Source: Fundidesulfovibrio putealis DSM 16056 (GTDB lineage: Bacteria > Desulfobacterota > Desulfovibrionia > Desulfovibrionales > Desulfovibrionaceae). Taken from it: DNA of 64,000 bases. The stretch is from positions 62,001-126,000 of the forward strand of contig NZ_AUBQ01000014.1 in assembly GCF_000429325.1 (NCBI RefSeq). Reading direction: 5' to 3'. Shown one piece after another: positions 9,360 to 18,555 of the stretch. The notes under the pieces are model-generated. The model saw only the letters and a list, made by a program, of their open reading frames with translations, was not told where the DNA came from and made no database searches. Both the position numbers and the translations under genes were made by a program. Position 1 is the stretch's first letter. The number at the start of each line of letters is the position of its first letter.

Positions 9360-10442
9360 TCAGGGAATGCTGCGTACCAGCAAAGGGCCTATCACCTTGG
9401 TCACCGGAACCGGCAGGCGTTTCCAGACCGCGATGGCGGCCTGATAGCGGGGATTGGTCGGAGTGATGTCCGGAATGGAATCGCCAGGCTTCAACATGTA
9501 TTGCCAGTGCAGCTGGATCGGAGCCGCCCCCCACTGCGCCTTGAACTTGTACGTTCCGCCTCCGGGGGTGGAGCGGCCGAAATCCAGGACGTCCAGCCCC
9601 TGCCCGACGGCAAAGCGGATGGCCTCCCAGTAGAGCAGGTTGTTGGGGCAGGAGGAGTTGTACTCCCGCAACGAAGAAGCCCAGGGCACCTCAAGCCTGC
9701 CGCGATGCCACATGACCAGCCCGCCGGCGACGGGTTTCCCGTCGAGCTCGACCATGATGATGCGGCTTGATGCCGGAAACTCTTCAAGTATCCTGGCAAA
9801 GAAGGATTTCGGATATACCGGAGTCCCCAGGTCCCGCATGTTGTGGGCGAACACCGCATAGAACCCGTCCAGCAAGGCCTGATCGCACACTGTGGCCGTC
9901 AGCCCGCTCTTCTGGGCCTTGCGCACCTGGTTGCGCACCTTGGCGTTCAGTTTGGCCCACAGGGCCTCTTCCGAATCGCCAAGAGGCAGCAGCATGCTCA
10001 CTTTATGGGAACGGACAGGCAAACCCTCAACGACAGTCCCGGCATGGCGCAGCTCCACATGGGCAGCGCCCAGGCGTTCCCGCAGCTCTGCGGCTTCAGC
10101 AAGCAGCAGGCGCTCCTCTTCGCGACCGTCTGCCAGCACGCCGCCGTAATTCAGGAAAGGCATGGAAACCAGGAACGTGCCGAACAAGCGGCTCTTCAGA
10201 AAGACCAGCGGCAGGATACCGTGAAGGGTCGAGTCGGCTGCTTCCACGGCCAGGGCATAGGTCTCATGGCCGAAAACGCGCTTGATCACCCGCAGCCATC
10301 CCATCTGATGCGCCGATGACGCGCCCGGAGCGGAATCCACGTAAGCGTCCCACATGCCGGAATCGACAGCGGAGTCGGGATCGAGCAGCCGCAGACTCTT
10401 CTGCCCACCGATGCGGCCCGCCCCAGGTTCTACCTGGCGCAT
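9360..10442 (-). CDS. FemAB-like GNAT-fold protein of exosortase-A-type EPS loci
   Basis: Product of 360 aa. SSAHQMGWLRVIKRVFGHETYA at the N-terminus, the LPLVFLKSRLFG segment and the C-terminal FGRSTPGGGTYKFKAQWGA block are typical of FemAB-related proteins linked with PEP-CTERM/XrtA EPS operons. FemAB enzymes add amino acids from aminoacyl-tRNA to peptidoglycan; the substrate in EPS loci is not established. The ATG at 10442 lies inside the end of the deacetylase gene (13-nt overlap), so the two are coupled. Confidence 0.85.
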   Translation of the reverse strand: MRQVEPGAGRIGGQKSLRLLDPDSAVDSGMWDAYVDSAPGASSAHQMGWLRVIKRVFGHETYALAVEAADSTLHGILPLVFLKSRLFGTFLVSMPFLNYGGVLADGREEERLLLAEAAELRERLGAAHVELRHAGTVVEGLPVRSHKVSMLLPLGDSEEALWAKLNAKVRNQVRKAQKSGLTATVCDQALLDGFYAVFAHNMRDLGTPVYPKSFFARILEEFPASSRIIMVELDGKPVAGGLVMWHRGRLEVPWASSLREYNSSCPNNLLYWEAIRFAVGQGLDVLDFGRSTPGGGTYKFKAQWGAAPIQLHWQYMLKPGDSIPDITPTNPRYQAAIAVWKRLPVPVTKVIGPLLVRSIP

Positions 10443-11317
10443 GCAAGGTGCTCCGTCATGGCGCGCTCCAGGACCGTGCCCATGGGAGCGAACGGCAGCG
10501 AGGCGAAGAGATGGCGAAGCTTGCCTTCCGTCTTGTGCAGATTGACGTAGTGCCTCAGGCGGGATTTGAGCTTCGCGCGGATGCGGGGCTGGCCTGGATC
10601 AAGCTCCCAGGGATGGAAGTACAGCACCACTGGCTGGCGCTCACGCCGCCCGATTCTGCTCAGAGCCCGCCGCACCAACTCCACGGGGAACAGGCGAAGG
10701 TAGCCTCCGCCGGACACGGGGAGCTTGTACTTGAAGCCCATGGCGCTCATTTCCAGCGTGCTGGGTGGAAACTCCATGATGCAGCCCGAGTCCCGCCGGA
10801 TCATGTGCGGAAAGCTCGGAGCGTCCGGGATGCCATAGGTGTCGTGATGAATGGGAAAGATGCTGGAATCGTAGCGAAAGCCTTCTTCGATCAGGATGTC
10901 CAAGGCCCAGAGGCTCTGGGCGGTGATGGAATAGCTGGGAGCCCGGTAGCCATGCACGGGCTGGCCCGAGATATCCTCAAGGAGGTCTTTCGCTCTGCGG
11001 ACGTCAGCGCGAAACGCGTCGGGTCCGATGCGGTAGATCAGCTGATGTCCATACCCATGGCAGGCCAGTTCATGGCCCTCGCCGATGATGCGTCTGACCA
11101 TGGCCGGGCGGCGCTTCGCTTCCCAGCCCAGCACGAAGAACGTGGCCTTCAGCCCGTGTTCCGCGAACAGGTCCAGCACGCGGTAGGTGTTGTCCTCCAC
11201 TCTGGACTCGAATGATTCCCATTGATGAGGGGAGACGACATCCGCGAACGCCTGGACCTGGAAATAGTCTTCCACGTCCACCGTAAGGGCATTCAAAATT
11301 ACATCGGGGGCTTTCAT
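10430..11317 (-). CDS. Polysaccharide deacetylase, XrtA-associated type
   Basis: NodB-fold carbohydrate esterase of 295 aa. TVDVEDYF (12-19) holds the catalytic Asp pair, HGYGH (H87, H91) completes the metal triad, and RAPSYS gives the arginine motif. The C-terminal part (YLRLFPVELVRRAL, VLYFHPWELD) matches the extra domain of the subgroup found beside exosortase A. It would remove N- or O-acetyl groups from the polymer. No signal peptide is visible, as is usual for this subgroup, so its compartment is uncertain. AGGA precedes the ATG. Confidence 0.9.
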   Translation of the reverse strand: MKAPDVILNALTVDVEDYFQVQAFADVVSPHQWESFESRVEDNTYRVLDLFAEHGLKATFFVLGWEAKRRPAMVRRIIGEGHELACHGYGHQLIYRIGPDAFRADVRRAKDLLEDISGQPVHGYRAPSYSITAQSLWALDILIEEGFRYDSSIFPIHHDTYGIPDAPSFPHMIRRDSGCIMEFPPSTLEMSAMGFKYKLPVSGGGYLRLFPVELVRRALSRIGRRERQPVVLYFHPWELDPGQPRIRAKLKSRLRHYVNLHKTEGKLRHLFASLPFAPMGTVLERAMTEHLACAR

Positions 11318-11323
11318 AACGTC

Positions 11324-12589
11324 CTAGAAGGTTTTCTTCAGGCTCAAACCCACGATGTTCACATTATAGTTGAGTGAGGAGCCCTGGCTCGAATCGTAAA
11401 TTTTCCAGCGGTAGTAGCCCTCCAGGGAGAAATCCTTGCCCAGGGAATATTCCAGGCCGCCGTTCGCATACCAGCGGACCTGGGTGTAGCTGCTGGTCAC
11501 AGTCGAATTGCGGGAAGCCCCGGCCTTGAGCATCAAACGCGGAGTGATCTCGTAACGGGCGACAACTCCCAGTGCGAGTTGGTCCGAATCGCGCGTGTCC
11601 TCGCCGTCCGTGTTGCTGAGCGACGCATTCGCCTGAAGATTCAGCTTTTCCCCCTGCCAGGCGAGGGAAAGCCCTGCGGTTTTCTTCAATGTGGAGTACG
11701 TCGCTACCGGGTTCTCCGTATACAGGGAGGACAGAATCGCCTTCGCCGTAAACCTGTTGAGCGTGTGAGACCAGACTGCATCAACATAGGGATTGAGGCT
11801 GGTGTTGCCGTTGTCGTAGGCTGAATATCTGGGACCAACTTTTGCCGAGATGTATCCATCCTCGGAGTACTGCCACCTGAACCCAGCGTTTACGTACGTC
11901 CGTTGCAATCCACCGGTGCGGGAGTCCTGCCGTAAGGTGTTTGCATCGAGAGTGATCTGCCACAGCGGCGTCAACTCGTATACGAAGTTCGCAAACACTC
12001 CATTGCTGATTTTGTTTTTGGCACTTCCATATGAAGTTGAGTTGATGTTAGAATCCGTATTTGCTCCATCACCATAGAAGTACCCTATGAACTCGTAGCC
12101 GATCATGCTCGAGAGCCTGTCGGACAGGCGCGGAGTCATGTATACTCTCCCACTTGTAACGTACTGGTCAACCTGAGACCTTGTGGAGTCAGTGGGATTT
12201 GTCTCGCCTCGAATAAGGTTGTTATATACCTGCTTGAAAGTTCCATGCGCTTCCACAAAGAGCAGTTCTTCAGCAAGCGTCACTTTTGCATTGACCAGCG
12301 CGCTGCCCTTGAATTCGTCGTTTCGGTTGCCCAGCGCATAGACGTTGAAAGAGCCGTCCACTTCACCATCCGCCTCGATCCGGGCAGACTGGTATTTGAC
12401 CTTGCCTACGGCGGTCGCCTTGCTGACCCAATCCGCCTGGGCGTTGGATTTTTCATTGACGTTGGAGTTGTATTCCTCGCCGACGCCAAGCGTCATGGAA
12501 TATTCCGACGTACCGGCCAGGGACGAAACTGGCATGGCGAAGAACGCCAGGAGCACGGTCAAATAGAGTGGCACCCGCATATCCAGCAT
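11324..12589 (-). CDS. Outer-membrane beta-barrel protein of the EPS system
   Basis: Product of 421 aa with a signal peptide ending near VSSLAG. It then has alternating aromatic/polar strands (for example EYNSNVNEKSN, GRVYMTPRL, LEGYYRWKIY) and a C-terminal aromatic residue (LSLKKTF*), the hallmark of BAM-inserted barrels. It matches the XrtA-locus outer-membrane family in position and layout and may form or support the export pore. ATG at 12589, one base after the ATPase stop, has GGAG 9 nt upstream; another ATG at 12580 is possible. Confidence 0.82.
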   Translation of the reverse strand: MLDMRVPLYLTVLLAFFAMPVSSLAGTSEYSMTLGVGEEYNSNVNEKSNAQADWVSKATAVGKVKYQSARIEADGEVDGSFNVYALGNRNDEFKGSALVNAKVTLAEELLFVEAHGTFKQVYNNLIRGETNPTDSTRSQVDQYVTSGRVYMTPRLSDRLSSMIGYEFIGYFYGDGANTDSNINSTSYGSAKNKISNGVFANFVYELTPLWQITLDANTLRQDSRTGGLQRTYVNAGFRWQYSEDGYISAKVGPRYSAYDNGNTSLNPYVDAVWSHTLNRFTAKAILSSLYTENPVATYSTLKKTAGLSLAWQGEKLNLQANASLSNTDGEDTRDSDQLALGVVARYEITPRLMLKAGASRNSTVTSSYTQVRWYANGGLEYSLGKDFSLEGYYRWKIYDSSQGSSLNYNVNIVGLSLKKTF

Positions 12590-12590
12590 C

Positions 12591-13847
12591 CTATAGCGCT
12601 CCAAATATCAGACGTTTCATCCAACCCTTGGCGGGAGGTTCGGCCTTTACCTCAGTGGTTTCGGGCGGCGCGGACGCCGTCTGGCATTCGAACTCGGCCG
12701 GGGGAACCACAACATCATCGTGACGCTCAAGACGCTCTTTCAACGCGTCCACCTCGCCTGCGATATGGCTCACATTGCGGTTCATCTCGTCCAGGCGCGC
12801 CTGCAGGCTCTCCTGGAAAAGCGTCAACTGGCCGTGAAGCGCGCTCTGGTCGGGCATAACTGGCTGACGGGAGGACTCCAACCTGGGCAGCGCGTCCTCG
12901 ATGCATTTGAGCCTGCCGTTGAGATTCTTCAGAAGCGAAGTGATCTTTGCGGTGGCCCGTCCGGCGGAGTGACGCTGCCCGAGGGTCTCGGCAGGGCCGG
13001 AATCCGCATCGACCGGGTCTACAACGGGGTTCCAGTACTGGTTGTCGAAGTTGAGGTCGCCTGCCACCTCATGCACGGCGTCCACCGTGATCTCGTGCGA
13101 CTCACGGGCGAAGGCGTCCAGGAGAAGATAATCGCACAAAATGTTTATCAGGCGCGGCACGCCCCTGGTATACTGGGAGATTGCATCGTACGCCTCGGAG
13201 GAAAAGCTCACGGCGTTGCGATTTCCCGCAGATTCGAGGCGGTGGGTGATGTACCCCTCCATCTCCGTGGCCGGGAGCGGATGGATATGGCAGCTGACCT
13301 GGATGCGCTGGCGCAACTGAAGAAGCTCCGGCGCGGCGAGCAGTTGCTTGAGCTCGGGCTGACCAACCAGAATTATGCGCAGAAGCTTCTGGTAGTCGTT
13401 CTCCAGATTGGAAAGCAGCCGCACTTCTTCCAGCAGTTCATGGGTGAGGTTCTGGGCCTCATCGATGATAAGCACGCACTGGCGGCCCTTGGCATATTGA
13501 GAGATGAGAAAATCGTTCAACTCGCGAAGGAGCGAAGGCTTGTCCTTGCCCGAGGGGCGCACTCCGAAGTCTTCCAGGATCATTTCCAGCAACTGCTGGG
13601 CCTCGACCTTCGTATTGAAGATCTTGGAGAGGGTCACGTCGGTCAACTGGCTGTTGATGAGCCTGCGAATGAGCGTTGTCTTTCCGGTGCCCACCTCGCC
13701 GGTCAGTAGAATGAATCCGCTCTGCTGGCGAATGCCGTACGTCAGGTAGTTCAATGCCTTGCGATGTGCCTGGCTCATGTAAAGAAACGACGGATTCGGC
13801 ACCAACTCGAAGGGTTTATGCTCCAAGTTGAAGAATGACTCGTACAC
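12591..13847 (-). CDS. ExeA/GspA-like secretion ATPase of XrtA-type EPS locus
   Basis: AAA ATPase of 418 aa beginning (G/V)YESFFNLEHKPFELVPNP, the standard opening of this family. Walker A is GEVGTGKT (about 50-57) and Walker B is VLIIDEAQN. The C-terminal third is predicted coiled and charged and ends with a hydrophobic tail. The family always travels with exosortase-A EPS genes and is thought to energise or organise assembly. GTG at 13847 is preferred: it has GGAGAGGA just upstream and matches the family start. GTG at 13889, overlapping the kinase stop as GTGA and also preceded by AGGAG, is a real alternative. Confidence 0.86.
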   Translation of the reverse strand: MYESFFNLEHKPFELVPNPSFLYMSQAHRKALNYLTYGIRQQSGFILLTGEVGTGKTTLIRRLINSQLTDVTLSKIFNTKVEAQQLLEMILEDFGVRPSGKDKPSLLRELNDFLISQYAKGRQCVLIIDEAQNLTHELLEEVRLLSNLENDYQKLLRIILVGQPELKQLLAAPELLQLRQRIQVSCHIHPLPATEMEGYITHRLESAGNRNAVSFSSEAYDAISQYTRGVPRLINILCDYLLLDAFARESHEITVDAVHEVAGDLNFDNQYWNPVVDPVDADSGPAETLGQRHSAGRATAKITSLLKNLNGRLKCIEDALPRLESSRQPVMPDQSALHGQLTLFQESLQARLDEMNRNVSHIAGEVDALKERLERHDDVVVPPAEFECQTASAPPETTEVKAEPPAKGWMKRLIFGAL

Positions 13848-13885
13848 GTTCCTCTCCGGTTGTCCGCCACGCCCATTCGCCCCGC

Positions 13886-14707
13886 TCACTGGCCAGACTC
13901 CTGAGGCGCCGCATAGGCGTAGTGGTCGTAGTGGGAGGACTTGCGGAAAGGCAGTTCCCGCGCGCCGTTGTAAACCACGCCCATTACCCGGTGATCCAGG
14001 GCCTCAAGGGCGTCGCTGATGTCCTCTCGAGATGACTGGCCCTCGCGCACCACGAGAATGGTGGCGTCGGCCATGGCGGCCAGAGCGCGAGTCTCCGCGA
14101 ACATGTTCACCGGCGGCGAATCGATGAGGATGAACCTGTCGGGATAGCGATGCTTGAGTTCCTGAAGAAGCTGGCGCATTTTGTTGGACGAGAGCAGCTC
14201 CGCCGGGTTGGGCAGCGCCTTTCCCGCAGGCAAAAGCACCAGACGTCCAATGGCGAGACGTATCAGTGCTTCGGAGCAGTCGGCCTTGCCCTGGAGGCAA
14301 TCCGAAAGGCCGATCTTGGGTTCTATGCCCAGATACGTGTGGCTCTTGGGCGCGCGAAGGTCGGCATCAAGCAGCAGCACGGTATAGTCGAACTCCTGCG
14401 CAAGGCTGATGGCCAGATTGAGGGCCGTGACGGACTTGCCTTCCTTGGGGTTGGCGCTGGTGACCAGCACCACGTTGTTGAACCCTTCCCGGCTGGACTC
14501 TTTGATGAGCGCCTCTTTGAGTTTGCGATACTCTTCAGCCGTATGGGAATGCGGGGCAGTCAACGTCTGGAGTGTGTGCTCGGAAGGAATCGGCGCAAGG
14601 GCTTCGCCCAACTCCGATGCAAGAGGCGCGTTCGCTTTGGCCCGGCTCACAGGGCGGCCGGGGCTCGTCTGAACGGCCTTGTTGAGGGCCTCTTCAATTC
14701 TGCTCAT
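13886..14707 (-). CDS. BY-type tyrosine autokinase (CpsD/CapB/XrtA-associated)
   Basis: Soluble bacterial tyrosine kinase of 273 aa. Motifs are Walker A SANPKEGKS (84-92), Walker A' LLLDADLR (111-118) and Walker B ILIDSPP (193-199). A short C-terminal tyrosine cluster (Y260, Y263, Y265) is the likely autophosphorylation site. It needs an activating cytoplasmic tail, probably that of the chain-length protein encoded immediately upstream. Cycling of phosphorylation controls polymer length and export in homologous systems. AAGG lies 7 nt before the ATG. Confidence 0.9.
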   Translation of the reverse strand: MSRIEEALNKAVQTSPGRPVSRAKANAPLASELGEALAPIPSEHTLQTLTAPHSHTAEEYRKLKEALIKESSREGFNNVVLVTSANPKEGKSVTALNLAISLAQEFDYTVLLLDADLRAPKSHTYLGIEPKIGLSDCLQGKADCSEALIRLAIGRLVLLPAGKALPNPAELLSSNKMRQLLQELKHRYPDRFILIDSPPVNMFAETRALAAMADATILVVREGQSSREDISDALEALDHRVMGVVYNGARELPFRKSSHYDHYAYAAPQESGQ

Positions 14708-14726
14708 TAGATATCCTTGCCCTTGT

Positions 14727-16220
14727 TCATTTATTGAGGACAGTGCTGATTTTGGAGCTGACGAATTTGCGGGCGAGCTGTGCCTGTTCGTCCAGACGGA
14801 ACATATCCGCCATGGCGAAACTCAGCATCAAAACGAGATACCCTGTAGCAAAAACGAGGAATATCCTATCCACCCGGAGCTGCTTCGCGTCCGCAGCCAC
14901 ATCCGGCATGTGGGGAATCACGGCGAACACGGGCAGGTCGAACTCCTTCAGGGCAGTAGGCGATTTGATCCCGCCCTTGAAGAAATCAAGCAGGAAAATG
15001 AGCGCGAACCCGATGCCGAGCCCGGCTCCCGCCGAGCCCAGGATTATCAGCATCCTGTTGGGGCTGACAGGGGACAACGGCTTCACGGCGGGGTCAAGGA
15101 TGCGGAAGGTGATGGACTTGTCTTGCAGTTCCATCTGCTTGGAAACTTCCGACTGCCCATAGCGCGATACGAGCTGCTGATAGACAACTCCCTCGTTCTC
15201 TTTCTTCCGGACCAGCTCGGCCAAGGTGGATCTCACGTTGGGAATCTCGCGCAGAAGGGCTTTGCTGTCTTCCACGATCCGCAGCTGGCGGGCTTCCATT
15301 TCCTTGTACGCGTCGATCTCCACCTGGAGCATCTGGAGGCCGTCACGAACTGCCGCATTGGTCTTGCGCGACGAAGAGTCACCCCGACCGCTGCGCAGCC
15401 TCGCAACCTCAGCCTGCGCGGCAGCCACCTTCGGATGTTCGGATGTGTAGCGGCCAAGCAGTTCCGACAACCTGGCCTCGGCCTCTGCGAGTTTGCCCGG
15501 CTCAGGCCCCCGCTCCACAAAAATGCGTTTTTTGGCCTCAAGCTCGCTACGCTTGATGGCCAGCTCCTCCAGCTTCTTCTCCGCGTTGTTTATCTCACCG
15601 CGAAGATAGAGATCATCCGTGGCCAGGATCAGGCCCTTTTCACTTTTGTACTTATTGATTGCGTCGTCCGCCGCGTCAATGCGGCGTTTGAAGCTGTCAA
15701 TCTGTTCGGCCAGGAATTTGTTGGCCTCGAACGACTCCTCCCGCTTGGAGGACGTATTGGTGTCGATGTACTTCCGCGTCAGGGTGTTTACGAAATCGCT
15801 GGCGAATGCAGGGTCCTTGTCGCGCAAGGTGATCCTGAAAACGCCTTGCTTCTCCTGATAAGAAATCATGATCCGCTTGGTCAGGTCGGCGAGGTAGGCT
15901 TCAACCTGGCGCTCATCCTGAAGGAAGAGATCCTTGTCCAGTTCGCTCAGGACCTTGAGGACCATGTTTCTGCTGAGCAACGCGACGGACAGCATCTTGA
16001 GCTTGGCGTCAACGGAGGGTGAAACGGCAATGCCCTTCACCAGATCCGTTATGACGTTCTGTTCAAGGAACACTGTTGTTTTGGCTTCGTATTGTTTCGG
16101 AAGCATATACGCCACAATGACGCCGATAGTCATCACAAGCAAGAAGACAGAGACAAACAGCTTCTTCCTTGTGAGAATGATCTTCAAATAATAGTCATAA
16201 TCATTCAAGGCACTAGACAT
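14727..16220 (-). CDS. Wzz/GNVR-type polysaccharide chain-length determinant
   Basis: Polysaccharide co-polymerase of 497 aa. It has a Wzz domain with a first membrane helix at about 20-40 (LFVSVFLLVMTIGVIVAYML) and a long periplasmic coiled-coil (about 150-370). A GNVR-like PAVKPLSPVSPNR segment precedes the helix at about 395-415, and an additional hydrophobic segment lies near 455-475. It sets chain length and couples the tyrosine kinase to the export pore. It matches the XrtA-system length and layout. GGAG lies 7 nt before the ATG. Confidence 0.9.
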   Translation of the reverse strand: MSSALNDYDYYLKIILTRKKLFVSVFLLVMTIGVIVAYMLPKQYEAKTTVFLEQNVITDLVKGIAVSPSVDAKLKMLSVALLSRNMVLKVLSELDKDLFLQDERQVEAYLADLTKRIMISYQEKQGVFRITLRDKDPAFASDFVNTLTRKYIDTNTSSKREESFEANKFLAEQIDSFKRRIDAADDAINKYKSEKGLILATDDLYLRGEINNAEKKLEELAIKRSELEAKKRIFVERGPEPGKLAEAEARLSELLGRYTSEHPKVAAAQAEVARLRSGRGDSSSRKTNAAVRDGLQMLQVEIDAYKEMEARQLRIVEDSKALLREIPNVRSTLAELVRKKENEGVVYQQLVSRYGQSEVSKQMELQDKSITFRILDPAVKPLSPVSPNRMLIILGSAGAGLGIGFALIFLLDFFKGGIKSPTALKEFDLPVFAVIPHMPDVAADAKQLRVDRIFLVFATGYLVLMLSFAMADMFRLDEQAQLARKFVSSKISTVLNK

Positions 16221-16239
16221 GCAATTTCTCCGTTAAGGG

Positions 16240-17106
16240 CTAGAAAAACCCTTCCTCCACGATAACCATGTCGCCGCGCCGAAGCAGCAGGTTCTGGCTG
16301 GAGTCCCCGCCTTCCATCAGGCGTTTGCCCTTGACCTTGACGATCTCTTCCTTGTCGCCGCTACGACGGACAATCTTGGTGTCGTTCTTACTGGCGAACT
16401 TGGTGAAACCTCCGGCCTCCATCAAGGCGTCCAGAACGGTCATCCCTTCCCGGTAGGGCAATGTCCTCGGCGAGTTGACCGCACCGGAGACATACACGAA
16501 ACGGTCCTTCAGCACCGGAATGACGATGACGTCGCCGGCCTTCAGCTCCTGGTTGCGGGACACGTCCCCCTCTTCGTAGAGCTCGCGCAGTCCCTTGATG
16601 ACCACTGCGTTCTCACGGACGAGGGAAGCCTGACTCAGGTCGGCCACGCTCAGGTCTTCAATGCTGGCGAGCACCTGCAACAGGCTCTTGTGGGTGGCCA
16701 AGGCAAAGAATGTCGGCTTGACCCCTCCGCCAACGACGTAAACCTTGTCGTTCTGCCCATCCACAATGGTGACGCTGACCTGCGGCTTACGGACAAGGGT
16801 TTTGAGTTGGGATGCCAAACGCTCGCCGAGCTGGGTTGGGGTGAGGCCCGCAGCCACCACTTCCCCGATGTGGGGATAGGTGATTTTCCCGTCGGGCCGG
16901 ACAGATGCGGCGATGCTCAGGTCGGGTTCGCCTTCGACCGCTACAGCCAGCTTGTCGCCGACAACGATTGCGTAATCCCCCGCCAAAGCGCTGGTCGCCA
17001 TCAATAGAGTAAGAGCGATGGAAAGAATCGTCGTCACCTCTGGTTTCCTCCTGGGCTGTGTCTGGCCATGACGGCTGCCGTGTAAATCCCGGTTGACTGA
17101 GACCAT
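16240..17106 (-). CDS. Wza-like polysaccharide export protein (poly-export plus SLBB domains)
   Basis: Periplasmic/outer-membrane exporter of up to 288 aa. The poly-export domain starts at GDYAIVVGDKLAVAVEGEPD, and SLBB-type repeats follow (VYVVGGG, FVYVSGAVNSPRTLPY). The secretion signal VTTILSIALTLLMATSALA lacks a lipobox, unlike classic Wza. The start is unresolved. ATG at 17106, four bases after the preceding stop, gives a basic n-region. GTG at 17037 has the much stronger AGGAGG 9 nt upstream but leaves an uncharged n-region. Coordinates use the longer form. Confidence 0.88.
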   Translation of the reverse strand: MVSVNRDLHGSRHGQTQPRRKPEVTTILSIALTLLMATSALAGDYAIVVGDKLAVAVEGEPDLSIAASVRPDGKITYPHIGEVVAAGLTPTQLGERLASQLKTLVRKPQVSVTIVDGQNDKVYVVGGGVKPTFFALATHKSLLQVLASIEDLSVADLSQASLVRENAVVIKGLRELYEEGDVSRNQELKAGDVIVIPVLKDRFVYVSGAVNSPRTLPYREGMTVLDALMEAGGFTKFASKNDTKIVRRSGDKEEIVKVKGKRLMEGGDSSQNLLLRRGDMVIVEEGFF

Positions 17107-17112
17107 AAGCTT

Positions 17113-18492
17113 CTATCTTCCGCCCCTGCAGAAGAGCATGACTGCAATGGTTTTCAGTATTATCTTGAAATCAAGAAATATGGAAATGTTTTTGATGTAG
17201 TAAAGGTCGTAGCGCAACTTTTCCACGGCGTCCTCCACGGAGGCCCCGTAGGGGTAGCGTACCTGAGCCCAGCCGGAAACGCCCGGCTTCACGTAATGGC
17301 GCTCGGAATAGTAGGGAATGCGCTCCTTGAGGGTCCGGACGAACTCCGGGCGCTCAGGCCGAGGCCCGACCAGGCTCATCTCGCCCTTGAGCACGTTCAC
17401 CAGCTGGGGGATCTCATCGATGCGGGTCTTGCGCAGGATGCGACCCAGGCGGGTCACGCGGCAGTCGTTCTTCTGAGCCCAGACCGCTCCGGAGTTTTTC
17501 TCGGCGTCCTTGCACATGGAGCGGAACTTGATCAGGCTGAAGTTCCTGTCGCCCTGGCCCACGCGGATCTGCCGGAAAAAGACCGGTCCGGGGGATTCAA
17601 GCTTGATGGCCAGCGCCACCAGCAGGCCGATCGGCGCGAAGGCCAGCAGGCCGAAGGCCGAGAGGATCACGTCCACGGTGCGCTTGGTCGCCCGCAACAG
17701 GGGGGTGACCCGGAACCCGTTTGAGAAGATGAACCAACTGGGGGTGATGTTTTCGATCAGCAGTTTCCCGGTCATGCGTTCGAACATCGCGGGTGAATCG
17801 AGGACCTCGATGCCCGAGAGCTTGCAGCTCAGCATATCCTGGAGCGGAAACACGCCCCGGCGTTCAGTAAGTGAAATGACGACCTTGGTGGCGCCCAGGC
17901 GCTTCGCGGTCTCGAAGATGTCCTGCGCGTCCTCGGAGCGGGCCTCCTGGCTGGTGGCGGGGTATTCCACGGTGCCGACCAGTTCGAAGCGGTCCGAATG
18001 TTCCAGGACCATGTCCTTCATTTGCTGGGCCATGATCCCGTTGCCCACCAGCAGCACGCGGCCCCCGTTGCGCCTGGCCGACATGCCGAAGCTGCGCAGC
18101 ATTTCGCAAGAAAGGCTGAGAAGGGCGAACACGGCCAGACCCCAGGCGATTTCGGTCTGCCCCAGCCGGTTGGGGATGCGCGACTCCTCCAGGGCCAGGA
18201 ACAGCACGTAAGAGACCAGGATCGAAATCGCCGTCTTGGTCAGATGGATCACCATGCCCCTGCTCTTGGCGGCGTAGGCCAGGATGATCCCCACAAGCAT
18301 GGAGGGAAACGCGGCGATCACCAGGAAGTGCACGGCCTTGTCGGACGCAAATACGGATGTATCAAGCCCCTTCAAGCCCAGATGCGGCAGAACGAGCATC
18401 AACTGAAGCGCGGTCAGCGCGACGAGCACATCCAGGGCGCATTGCTTCAGCGTCAGCCTTCCTGTGTGTTGGTCATCGGTATGATTCTGCAT
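17113..18492 (-). CDS. Polyprenyl glycosylphosphotransferase initiating EPS synthesis (XrtA-associated)
   Basis: Product of 459 aa with four or five N-terminal membrane helices, a CoA-binding-like middle domain ([14 protein letters not shown]) and the C-terminal sugar-transferase domain. Catalytic motifs are [39 protein letters not shown] and [11 protein letters not shown]. It transfers a sugar-1-phosphate to undecaprenyl phosphate, the first committed step. ATG at 18492 is used because GGAGG lies 6 nt upstream; a TTG at 18519 is unlikely. It is the second gene of the operon, 63 nt after prsT. Confidence 0.92.
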   Translation of the reverse strand: MQNHTDDQHTGRLTLKQCALDVLVALTALQLMLVLPHLGLKGLDTSVFASDKAVHFLVIAAFPSMLVGIILAYAAKSRGMVIHLTKTAISILVSYVLFLALEESRIPNRLGQTEIAWGLAVFALLSLSCEMLRSFGMSARRNGGRVLLVGNGIMAQQMKDMVLEHSDRFELVGTVEYPATSQEARSEDAQDIFETAKRLGATKVVISLTERRGVFPLQDMLSCKLSGIEVLDSPAMFERMTGKLLIENITPSWFIFSNGFRVTPLLRATKRTVDVILSAFGLLAFAPIGLLVALAIKLESPGPVFFRQIRVGQGDRNFSLIKFRSMCKDAEKNSGAVWAQKNDCRVTRLGRILRKTRIDEIPQLVNVLKGEMSLVGPRPERPEFVRTLKERIPYYSERHYVKPGVSGWAQVRYPYGASVEDAVEKLRYDLYYIKNISIFLDFKIILKTIAVMLFCRGGR

Positions 18493-18555
18493 GTGTTCCC
18501 TCCCCCAGGACGCGTTCAAACTGTGGACTCTTGCCGCGATCTTTCCAGCCGGTTT

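Noticed and set aside
16240-17106. Lipoprotein signal in the Wza-like exporter
   Set aside because: No cysteine follows the hydrophobic stretch (ATSALAGDY), so no lipobox is present.
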